Origin: JACRNA01 sp964366335
GTDB lineage: Bacteria > Patescibacteriota > Microgenomatia > CAZETR01 > Amesbacteraceae
Assembly (NCBI GenBank): GCA_964366335.1
Contig: CAYITQ010000019.1
Coordinates: 1 to 11,313 of the forward strand
Direction: 5' to 3'
Length of the DNA: 11,313 bases
Below the pieces are notes generated by a model. The model had not been told where the DNA came from. It saw nothing but the letters and a program-made list of their open reading frames with translations, and ran no database searches. Position numbers and translations under genes: made by a program. Below are positions 1 through 6,304 of the stretch, one piece after another. Each line of letters opens with the position of its first letter. The stretch's first letter is position 1.

Positions 1-158
1 GTCTTGCCAACACCCGGTGGTCCCCACAAGACAAATGAAAATCTTTGTTTGTTTTCAATTGCAATCCGCAGGGGTTTTTCTGTTCCCACCAAATGTTCCT
101 GTCCCACAAATTCGTCCAAATTCTTAGGTCTCATTTTCGCCGCTAGCGGCTCGGTCAT
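1..158 (-). CDS. rarA: Replication-associated recombination protein A (RarA/MgsA), N-terminal fragment
   Basis: This is the 5' end of a gene that leaves the window on the left; 52 codons plus two bases are present. The translation begins MTEPLAAKMRPKNLDEFVGQ and continues to a Walker A motif, GPPGVGKT, at residues 46-53, preceded by FVLW. The PLAxxMRPxxLDEFVGQEHLVG opening followed by WGPPGVGKT is characteristic of the RarA/MgsA/WRNIP1 family of AAA+ ATPases, which act at stalled replication forks. RuvB and DnaX share the Walker A but not this opening. The start ATG overlaps the TGA stop of the upstream small membrane protein as ATGA, so translational coupling is likely. A weak purine-rich GAAG lies a few bases upstream of the start. 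The Walker B, sensor and C-terminal tetramerisation regions lie outside the window, so intactness cannot be judged. Confidence 0.88.
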   Translation of the reverse strand, partial: MTEPLAAKMRPKNLDEFVGQEHLVGTEKPLRIAIENKQRFSFVLWGPPGVGK

Positions 159-625
159 TTTGCTTCTTTCTCACATAAATAATTCATCTGATTATTCTTA
201 AATTCATAATACAAAGATTTGTTGGTACCAGTGACATTGGTCATGACCAGCCGGCTATCAACTCTGAAATCCAAATCTTTTGATGTTTGTAATCCATAAA
301 ATATTGTTTTGCCATCAGTGTCCAATATGGCGTGTTTCTGGCAACCAAGTCCACATTGGTGTGTGATCAAGACATACCTGCCTGCAATATTGACAGCAGA
401 TCCGGCAGCTGCCAACAATTCCACTTCCATTTCTTCTTTGGCCATTTTGTTGCTATCCAAATCAACCGTAACTAATTTTCCACCGCTATTATTTTCTGAA
501 TAGTTTCCAAATTGAGGCGAAGTATTACAAATCTCTCCTTTGCTTGGCTGTGGCCACCTAGACCTGAAACTCCCAATCCAAATAATTCCAATTATTGCTA
601 AAGCTAGCGCAATCCATTTAAACAT
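155..625 (-). CDS. Small membrane-anchored protein of unknown function with a QCGLGC motif
   Basis: This 156-residue protein has one hydrophobic segment at residues 4-18 (WIALALAIIGIIWIG) followed by arginines. It should therefore be N-terminally anchored or exported, with the rest outside the cytoplasm. The body contains AGRYVLITHQCGLGCQKHAI at residues 81-100 and DFRVDSRLVMTN at 119-130. As far as I recall, this resembles uncharacterised small exported proteins with an AGxYxVITWGCGxGCQ core and a later FRxDSRLLxxN segment. I know no function for them. Cysteines at 33, 91, 95 and 151 could form disulfides outside the cell. The gene lies 17 bases after the LytR_C gene and its stop overlaps the rarA start. 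The ATG at 625 is the first in frame. There is no usable Shine-Dalgarno: AGGGG is only one base from the ATG. A TAAAAT hexamer lies six bases upstream. Confidence 0.75.
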   Translation of the reverse strand: MFKWIALALAIIGIIWIGSFRSRWPQPSKGEICNTSPQFGNYSENNSGGKLVTVDLDSNKMAKEEMEVELLAAAGSAVNIAGRYVLITHQCGLGCQKHAILDTDGKTIFYGLQTSKDLDFRVDSRLVMTNVTGTNKSLYYEFKNNQMNYLCEKEAK

Positions 626-631
626 ACCCCT

Positions 632-637
632 ATTTTA
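632..637 (-). promoter_or_regulatory. -10-like TAAAAT six bases upstream of the small membrane protein ATG
   Basis: TAAAAT on the minus strand is separated from the ATG at 625 by AGGGGT. If used as a -10 element, transcription would start at or next to the A of the ATG, giving a leaderless mRNA. No convincing -35 is visible 16-18 bases upstream in the AT-rich sequence. The support is the recurrence of the same arrangement at other starts in this window. Confidence 0.3.
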
Positions 638-642
638 CACTA

Positions 643-1146
643 TTATTTACTCCCTAAAATTATCTCCACATCAAATTCACTATCTCCTGTGACTGTGCCT
701 GAATCTTGTGACAAAGTATAATCTGACAAGTCTTTTTTAATATCCGCTACAAATCCGGATTTCGCTTTTTTGATTGCAACCTCGGTCTCGGTATAATCTT
801 TGGAGTCTGCATTACCCACCGTAACCTCGGGATATCCCAAGGCCTCCAGTTTATCCTTGGCTTTGCCCGCCAATCCTGCAACTCCAGAGCCATTTAGTAC
901 CTGAATCTTGAAATCTTTCCGATCAAAGACCGGAACTGGTGTGGCTATTGCTACCGGTGACGGAGTTGGTGTCACTATCTCCTCCTTTGGTTTATTTGAT
1001 TTATATATCAAAAATAATAATACGACTCCGTAGAGAGCCGATATTATCACTGTCACCCACAGCCATCTGCGGGGAAAATATTCCGGTTCCGGTTGTGGCT
1101 CCACTAACGGTTTGACCAATCCCTCCGGCAGACTTTGTTCTTCCAT
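643..1146 (-). CDS. Membrane-anchored protein with C-terminal LytR_C domain
   Basis: This is a 167-residue single-pass membrane protein. A short proline- and glutamate-rich cytoplasmic tail (residues 1-25) precedes a transmembrane helix at about 29-48 (WLWVTVIISALYGVVLLFLI). A proline/threonine-rich linker at 53-72 then leads to a LytR_C-type domain at about 78-165, recognisable from FKIQVLNGSGVAGLAGKAKDKLEALGY. In larger bacteria this domain follows the catalytic domain of LytR-CpsA-Psr phosphotransferases, which attach glycopolymers to the cell wall. Here the catalytic LCP domain is absent, so only an extracytoplasmic domain on a stalk is encoded. Stand-alone LytR_C proteins are known, and their function is not established. 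The gene lies 27 bases after secA, suggesting an envelope role by context only. The ATG at 1146 has no Shine-Dalgarno but has TAGAAT six bases upstream. Confidence 0.85.
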   Translation of the reverse strand: MEEQSLPEGLVKPLVEPQPEPEYFPRRWLWVTVIISALYGVVLLFLIYKSNKPKEEIVTPTPSPVAIATPVPVFDRKDFKIQVLNGSGVAGLAGKAKDKLEALGYPEVTVGNADSKDYTETEVAIKKAKSGFVADIKKDLSDYTLSQDSGTVTGDSEFDVEIILGSK

Positions 1147-1152
1147 ACTTAT

Positions 1153-1158
1153 ATTCTA
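1153..1158 (-). promoter_or_regulatory. -10-like TAGAAT six bases upstream of the LytR_C gene ATG
   Basis: TAGAAT matches the sigma70 -10 consensus at five of six positions and is separated from the ATG at 1146 by ATAAGT. It lies in the 27-base gap after the secA stop. Initiation about seven bases downstream would fall on the ATG itself. No good -35 is seen. Confidence 0.3.
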
Positions 1159-1173
1159 TCAGAAACAAGCAAC

Positions 1174-3858
1174 TTAATTGGGAAAATGACAGCGTTTATA
1201 TTTTTTGCCAGAGTTACACCAGCAGGGGTCGTTTCGCCCCAGGGATTTGTGAGTATTTTGGACACCGGTTTTTTGCAGTCCTTGCATGGCTGATAAAAAG
1301 TCTGTGGACTTTTTAGGAGCTAGTGGTTTTTGGACAACTTGTTGCTGGGGATTATTCATCTGAATACGGAACAGGCGACGGGCAAATTCAGAATTGATTT
1401 GAGCCAGCAGTCTCTCAAACATGGTAAAGGCTTCGCCTTTGTATTCCACCAGAGGATCACGCTGGCCATAACCGCGAAGGCCGATACCTTCGCGTAGATC
1501 GTCCACAGCATCCAGATGAGCCACCCAGAGATTGTCAATACTGGACAGATAAGCAAAGCGGATGATTTCTTTCCAACCAGCTTCTCCCACCTGAGATTTA
1601 CGTTGGTTAATCGTGTCCATGACAATTTGATTAATTAAAGTAATTATCTCTGACGCCACACCCAATTGTTTAAATTGGACCGAAATTGATTGAGCCGAGA
1701 CATCATCAAAAGGAATGACATCCAAAAGAGCTGTGGTAATGGGCAGAACCTCGGCTTCTACAATTCCCCGCGGAGCATAAATCTTAACAGTATTAGCCAG
1801 AGACTTCTGAATTTTTTCGGTAATCTCGGCATCGGTAATTTCATTATTTAAAATTTTATTCCTCTGGCCATAGACAATTTCTCTCTGTTTGTTCATGACA
1901 TCATCATATTCCACCACATGTTTTCTGGCATCAAAATTAAATCCCTCAACCTTGACCTGCGCTTGTTCAATGGCGCGGCTGACCATACCATGTTCTATCG
2001 GTTCATCCTCTGGGATTTTTAGAAAACCCATGATTTTGGCCACCTGATCACCACCAAAAATCCGCATGATTTCGTCGTCCAGAGCCAGATAAAACTTTGT
2101 CGAACCCGGATCACCCTGACGGCCGGCCCGGCCCCGCAATTGATTATCAATTCTTCTTGATTCATGCCGTTCGGTACCAATGACCCGCAGTCCGCCAAGC
2201 TTTACCACTTCATCATGATTTTTTTGCCAATAAGCCATTTCTTTCTCATATTGCTTTGGCGTCAGTCTGTCGTCACCTAAGACAAATTTTGGATTGGGTG
2301 GGGGGGTACCTCCCAATATAATATCCACACCTCTCCCTGCAATATTGGTAGCAATGGTTACGCCGTTAATTTGTCCTGCCTGGGCAATAATCTGAGCTTC
2401 CCGTTCATGATTTTTGGCATTTAAGACTTGATGAGGTACACCTTTTTTCTTGAGTATTGCCGCCAGCATTTCGTTTTTTTCTATTGATGTCGTACCCACC
2501 AGTACCGGCTGACCTTTTTTGTGAAGCGTGGCAATTTCCTCGGCTAACGCGGCATATTTGGCACGGGTTGTCTTGTAGACTGTATCCGCCATATCATCAC
2601 GGATGTTGTCTCGGTTGGTGGGAACGACCACAACATCCAGCTTGTAAATTTTTCTCAATTCCTCGGCTTCAGTTGCAGCCGTTCCCGTCATACCAGCCAG
2701 CTTTTCGTACATTCTGAAATAATTTTGAAAAGAAATAGTGGCCATGGTTTTTGATTCCTGCTGAATAGTGACATTTTCTTTGGCTTCTACTGCCTGATGA
2801 ATGCCCTCGGACCAACGGCGACCCGGCATTAGCCGGCCGGTAAATTCATCCACAATTATTACCTGATCATCTTTGACTATGTAGTGTTTATCCAGTAAAA
2901 ACAGTGTTCTGGCCTTGAGGGCATTTTCCAAATGGTGAATCAGATCAAAATCTTTTTCATAGAGGTTAGTTATTCCCAGCAGGCCTTCGACTTTGCTCAG
3001 GCCGGCTTCGCTGAGGCTTGCCGTCCTGTGTTTCTCCTCGATAACATAATCACCCTCGGGGGAAAGTCTGTCTACCAGCTTGGCAAATTCATAATATTTT
3101 GAAGTCGGTTCGGTATCTGGTTGGGAAATAATAAGGGGTGTCCTGGCTTCATCAATAAGAATAGAGTCTACTTCGTCGACAATGGCAAAATGGTGTCCAC
3201 GCTGAGATTTTTCTTCCAAACTGCCCACCATGTTATCGCGCAGGTAATCAAATCCAAACTCGTTATTGGTACCATATGTAATATCACAGGCATAAGCTTC
3301 TCTTCTTGTAATTGGTTTAAGGTGAGCCAATCGATCATCGCCATGAGAAGTGTCTGAATACTCGGAATCATATATAAATGACTGTTCATGTACAATAACT
3401 CCCACAGTCAGACCCAACAAATCAAAAGTGGGACCATTCCAGCCGGCATCACGCCGGGCCAGATAATCGTTAACTGTTACCAAATGCACTCCCCTCCCGG
3501 TCAATGCATTTAAGTAGAGAGCAGGGACTGCAGACAAAGTCTTTCCTTCACCCGTCTTTTGTTCGGCCACCTTACCCGCATCAAACGCGGCGGCGGCCAC
3601 CAGCTGGACATCATACGGCCGGAGACCAATCGCCCGGTCTGATGCCTCGCGAACCAAAGCAAAAACCTCAGGCAACAGCTGATCTGATGTCTCTCCACTT
3701 TCTAACCTACTTTTTAATTCAGCCGTTTTTGCCTCAAAATCTTCATCCTTTAATTTTTTGAATTTCTTTTCAAATTCGACTACCGGAGCGATCTTGTTTT
3801 GCAACAAATCCACTTCTTTTTTATTGAGGTCAAAAAATTTATTTAAAAAACCTAACAT
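1174..3858 (-). CDS. secA: Preprotein translocase ATPase subunit SecA
   Basis: SecA is the ATPase motor that drives secretory proteins through the SecYEG channel at the cytoplasmic membrane. The 894-residue product is close to the usual length. Visible landmarks are Walker A TGEGKT at 102-107, Walker B VDEVDSILIDEARTPLI with DEVD at 228-231, and YGTNNEFGFDYLRDNM between them. Further along are TIATNIAGRGVDI and RRIDNQLRGRAGRQGDPGS of the second helicase half, and a C-terminal SEC-C zinc motif, CWCNSGKKYKRCH, near the end. I chose the ATG at 3858, giving MLGFLNKFFDLNKKEV. The frame stays open to a TTG at 3888, but that adds ten residues lacking family character and overlaps the methyltransferase stop. 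A perfect TATAAT lies nine bases before the chosen ATG. A short extra segment around 163-185 interrupts the first nucleotide-binding domain. No disabling change is seen. Confidence 0.98.
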   Translation of the reverse strand: MLGFLNKFFDLNKKEVDLLQNKIAPVVEFEKKFKKLKDEDFEAKTAELKSRLESGETSDQLLPEVFALVREASDRAIGLRPYDVQLVAAAAFDAGKVAEQKTGEGKTLSAVPALYLNALTGRGVHLVTVNDYLARRDAGWNGPTFDLLGLTVGVIVHEQSFIYDSEYSDTSHGDDRLAHLKPITRREAYACDITYGTNNEFGFDYLRDNMVGSLEEKSQRGHHFAIVDEVDSILIDEARTPLIISQPDTEPTSKYYEFAKLVDRLSPEGDYVIEEKHRTASLSEAGLSKVEGLLGITNLYEKDFDLIHHLENALKARTLFLLDKHYIVKDDQVIIVDEFTGRLMPGRRWSEGIHQAVEAKENVTIQQESKTMATISFQNYFRMYEKLAGMTGTAATEAEELRKIYKLDVVVVPTNRDNIRDDMADTVYKTTRAKYAALAEEIATLHKKGQPVLVGTTSIEKNEMLAAILKKKGVPHQVLNAKNHEREAQIIAQAGQINGVTIATNIAGRGVDIILGGTPPPNPKFVLGDDRLTPKQYEKEMAYWQKNHDEVVKLGGLRVIGTERHESRRIDNQLRGRAGRQGDPGSTKFYLALDDEIMRIFGGDQVAKIMGFLKIPEDEPIEHGMVSRAIEQAQVKVEGFNFDARKHVVEYDDVMNKQREIVYGQRNKILNNEITDAEITEKIQKSLANTVKIYAPRGIVEAEVLPITTALLDVIPFDDVSAQSISVQFKQLGVASEIITLINQIVMDTINQRKSQVGEAGWKEIIRFAYLSSIDNLWVAHLDAVDDLREGIGLRGYGQRDPLVEYKGEAFTMFERLLAQINSEFARRLFRIQMNNPQQQVVQKPLAPKKSTDFLSAMQGLQKTGVQNTHKSLGRNDPCWCNSGKKYKRCHFPN

Positions 3859-3867
3859 AGCTTGGTT

Positions 3868-3873
3868 ATTATA
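3868..3873 (-). promoter_or_regulatory. Candidate secA -10 element (TATAAT)
   Basis: A consensus TATAAT lies in the 20-base gap between the methyltransferase stop (3879-3881) and the secA ATG at 3858, separated from the ATG by nine bases. Initiation seven bases downstream would leave a leader of only two or three bases. The best -35 at 17-base spacing is the weak ATGATT. This element supports the 3858 start, since the upstream TTG start would place it inside the coding region. Confidence 0.45.
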
Positions 3874-3878
3874 GCCGT

Positions 3879-4475
3879 TTACTCGCAAATAATCATCACA
3901 TTTGTTAATATCCGTCTTAATTTAATATCCTTAAAATATTTTCCTAATTTTTTAATCAATTTTTCCGCATTTTCTCTCTTTCTAGAATCATAAAAAAGAT
4001 GGTTAATAATTACTAATTTGCCCATTTTTCTGAGTTTCTTAAGATACTTATGGGAATATAGGAAGCTTGGGGGTTTATCTCCCAAATACAAATCAACCAG
4101 CACCAAATCAAATCTTTCTTTTGGACTATACTTTTCCGCATCTGTATTTAATATTTCTAAATTTGGGATTTTGTCTAAATCAAAATATTTCTTACCAATG
4201 GCAATCATCACCGGATCTATTTCAACTCCCGTAACCTTTACACCTTTATACCTTTTTACCAATATTTTTGCCAGTGTACCAGTAGCTAATCCCAGTATCA
4301 AAACATTAGACATTAGACATTGAACATTAGATATTACCGGCTTCCAAATATCATTAATCAAACCCCCACTTTGAGTAAGAACCCCCGTAGTGACATAATA
4401 ATGCCATCCCCAGTCCCAGATTTTCTTGACAATTAATCTCTTAGAGTATTCTGACTTAAATTCTTCAACAATCAT
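3879..4475 (-). CDS. Spermidine-synthase-like SAM-dependent methyltransferase
   Basis: This 198-residue protein has a Rossmann-type SAM-binding core. Motif I is VLILGLATGT (58-67), the acidic end of beta 2 is VTGVEIDP with E85, the next acidic segment is NTDAEKY (110-116), and the beta 4 region is FDLVLVDLYLGDKPP (122-136). The layout fits the spermidine/spermine synthase superfamily, including the QSGG segment (35-38) before motif I. The N-terminal beta-hairpin domain of true SpeE is reduced, and the usual catalytic context around D128 differs. Polyamine synthesis is therefore uncertain, and the substrate could be something else. Its ATG overlaps the ABC exporter stop as ATGA, implying coupling. 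Just before motif I the peptide SNVQCLMSNV is encoded by a heptanucleotide tandem repeat, which looks like an insertion into a surface loop. Confidence 0.72.
   Translation of the reverse strand: MIVEEFKSEYSKRLIVKKIWDWGWHYYVTTGVLTQSGGLINDIWKPVISNVQCLMSNVLILGLATGTLAKILVKRYKGVKVTGVEIDPVMIAIGKKYFDLDKIPNLEILNTDAEKYSPKERFDLVLVDLYLGDKPPSFLYSHKYLKKLRKMGKLVIINHLFYDSRKRENAEKLIKKLGKYFKDIKLRRILTNVMIICE
4303..4330. repeat. Four tandem heptamers (ACATTAG) inside the methyltransferase gene
   Basis: On the plus strand ACATTAG occurs at 4303-4309 and 4310-4316, the variant ACATTGA at 4317-4323, and ACATTAG again at 4324-4330, followed by a degenerate ATATTAC. The minus-strand reading encodes the core of SNVQCLMSNV. 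The seven-base unit is not a multiple of three, so gain or loss of one unit would shift the reading frame. Confidence 0.85.
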
Positions 4476-6292
4476 TGATAGCTCTTGGCTTGCAAATTAA
4501 AGAGGTGGGCATATTTACCGCTTTCTTTCATGAGTGAATCGTGTGTGCCCTGTTCGATTACGCTACCGTCATCCATAACTATAATTTTATCCGCCCGACG
4601 GACAGTACTAAATCTATGAGAGATAAAAAATATAGTTTTATTCTTTCCTAAAGATAAAATATTGTCAAATATTTCTTCTTCGGCTTCCGGATCTACATTA
4701 CTGGTAGGTTCGTCCAAAATTAGCATTTGTGGATTCCTAAACAAAGCTCTGGCAATCGCTATCCGTTGCCACTGGCCAGTCGAAGCCGCCACCCCTTTTG
4801 GAAAGTCCCGTGACAGTGGATTTTCATAACCGAGTGGCAAACTAATTATCCAGTCATCCATTCCAACTTTCTTAGCATATTCTTTTATTCTTTTTTTGTC
4901 GCTACTTTTGGAGATATCTCCGGCGGCAATACTCTCACTTACTGTCACATTGTATCCCTCAAAATCCTGAAATAGCACCGAAAGTGATTTCCAATACTCT
5001 GGTTTTTTTAGATCATAAACTTCTTGTCCATCTACTGTCACGCTTCCTTTATCAGGCTTATAAAAACCACACAAGAGCTTTACTAAAGTAGTCTTTCCTG
5101 CGCCGTTCTTTCCCACGATGGCAAGATTGTCATGGGCTAAAACTGAAAAACTTACTCCTTTGAGAATCCAATTGTCGGTATTGGGGTACTTAAACCAAAC
5201 ATCTTTAAACTCTATCTTTTTACTTATTTTTCCATTGAAATCGGCTCCCTTGTCTATACCATATGGTTCTTCCATGTCAAATAACCACTTAACATCAGAT
5301 AAATATAAATAGTTTTCGTACAGCTCAAGTGTGGTTGTTGTTAGATTAGTCACATTTTGTTTGAAATTTGAAATTGCCCTAATATATGCCTGGGCTGAAC
5401 CGACTGTAGATTTGCCGATTATCACCATAAAGGCAAAATACCCGTCAAATGCATAGGAAACTATGTCGTCCACCGTCCCCGCTAGATAACCCCAAATCCG
5501 GCCTTGCTTCATCAAATCGCTCCGCAGGACGATTATCTTTTCCCAAGCATTATAAATTTTATCCCGCAAATAATCCTTCATCCCCAACAGTCTTAAATCC
5601 ATATAAGATTTTGTCCTGCCTAAGAAATAGCTGTACATCCCCCTAAATCTGTGAAATACTGAAACTTTATTCTCCAGTTCAAAATCTTTTTTGATAAATA
5701 TTCTTTCGACAATCAGACTAGGGACCAGCGATAATAGCGAAAGAATTATGACTATTGGCTGACCAATCGCAAATATCGAAAGTGAAGACACCACACCAGA
5801 TAAATAGGTCGGGAGCCGGAGGACTTGATCGGCCACACGGCGGATTCTTCCGCCGGTTTCTCTCTCAATCCTCATATACCGATCCTTAAAATCCGGATTT
5901 TCCAGATCTGGCACTGAAATCGAAGCGTATTTTGCAGCAATCATAATTTCCACTTCGCTTCCTGTTCTCATAATTAGTATTCTGCTCCAGTACCCCGATA
6001 CTCTCCTAAACAAGGTTTTTATCAGCTGTAAGCCCATTCTTCCTAATACTAACCATGTGATTATTTGGAATGACTTTTGAGGTGATGGATTGGTGATATT
6101 AGAGACCAAAATATCAAAAAATCTTTTGTCGAGATAAAGACTGGGGATTATGGTAGCGCTGAAAAGAATATTTAAAATCACCACACCAAAAAACATTCCC
6201 TTGTTGATTTTCCACATTAATCCACCCACAAAAGAATTTATAGACAAGATTTGTCCCAAAGCTGAAAAGTTGGGTTTTTTAAATACTGCCAT
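4472..6292 (-). CDS. ABC exporter half-transporter (fused membrane and ATPase domains)
   Basis: This 606-residue protein joins a transmembrane domain (about 1-335) to a nucleotide-binding domain (about 358-600), as in homodimeric or heterodimeric exporters. Hydrophobic segments are clear near 33-52, 75-93, 162-195 and 275-293. The ATPase has Walker A GKNGAGKTT (394-402), Q-loop Q442 in LFQDFEGY, and Walker B MLILDEPT (523-530) with catalytic E528. It also has D-loop SNVD (531-534) and the switch histidine H559 in ISHRFSTV. The signature is STGQW (504-508) rather than LSGGQ. In the membrane domain, PDLENPDFKDRYMRIERETG resembles the ENPEF segment of peptide and multidrug exporters. The substrate is unknown. 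The gene begins nine bases after serS and its stop overlaps the methyltransferase start. A TAAAAT lies six bases before the ATG. Confidence 0.92.
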   Translation of the reverse strand: MAVFKKPNFSALGQILSINSFVGGLMWKINKGMFFGVVILNILFSATIIPSLYLDKRFFDILVSNITNPSPQKSFQIITWLVLGRMGLQLIKTLFRRVSGYWSRILIMRTGSEVEIMIAAKYASISVPDLENPDFKDRYMRIERETGGRIRRVADQVLRLPTYLSGVVSSLSIFAIGQPIVIILSLLSLVPSLIVERIFIKKDFELENKVSVFHRFRGMYSYFLGRTKSYMDLRLLGMKDYLRDKIYNAWEKIIVLRSDLMKQGRIWGYLAGTVDDIVSYAFDGYFAFMVIIGKSTVGSAQAYIRAISNFKQNVTNLTTTTLELYENYLYLSDVKWLFDMEEPYGIDKGADFNGKISKKIEFKDVWFKYPNTDNWILKGVSFSVLAHDNLAIVGKNGAGKTTLVKLLCGFYKPDKGSVTVDGQEVYDLKKPEYWKSLSVLFQDFEGYNVTVSESIAAGDISKSSDKKRIKEYAKKVGMDDWIISLPLGYENPLSRDFPKGVAASTGQWQRIAIARALFRNPQMLILDEPTSNVDPEAEEEIFDNILSLGKNKTIFFISHRFSTVRRADKIIVMDDGSVIEQGTHDSLMKESGKYAHLFNLQAKSYQ

Positions 6293-6298
6293 TTCTTA

Positions 6299-6304
6299 AT
6301 TTTA
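6299..6304 (-). promoter_or_regulatory. -10-like TAAAAT six bases upstream of the ABC exporter ATG
   Basis: TAAAAT overlaps the TAA stop of serS and is separated from the ATG at 6292 by TAAGAA. It could seed a leaderless internal transcript of the operon. Because the stop codon supplies half the motif, chance is a serious alternative for this copy. Confidence 0.28.

Noticed and set aside
4..201. Open frame of 65 codons on the plus strand at the left edge
   Set aside because: It is antisense to the rarA start and the end of the small membrane protein gene, and its product has no recognisable features. The minus-strand reading gives a clear RarA N-terminus.
1356..1625. 89-codon minus-strand frame inside secA
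   Set aside because: It lies in another frame of the secA 3' region, where the secA frame encodes conserved SecA sequence, and its product is tryptophan-rich and unlike a real protein.
2457..3761. Several plus-strand open frames of 78-86 codons across secA
   Set aside because: All are antisense shadows of secA with no family resemblance and no start signals of their own.
3859..3888. TTG-initiated N-terminal extension of SecA
   Set aside because: The ten extra residues do not resemble SecA. The extension would overlap the methyltransferase stop and bury a TATAAT inside coding sequence. ATG 3858 gives the normal SecA opening.
4303..4330. CRISPR-like or IS-end repeat
   Set aside because: The seven-base units are directly adjacent with no spacers, no inverted ends and no transposase nearby, so this is a simple tandem repeat in a coding region.
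3879..4475. Assignment of the methyltransferase as true spermidine synthase (speE)
   Set aside because: It is short, the N-terminal domain is reduced and the catalytic-aspartate context is not canonical, so a gene symbol would overstate the evidence.
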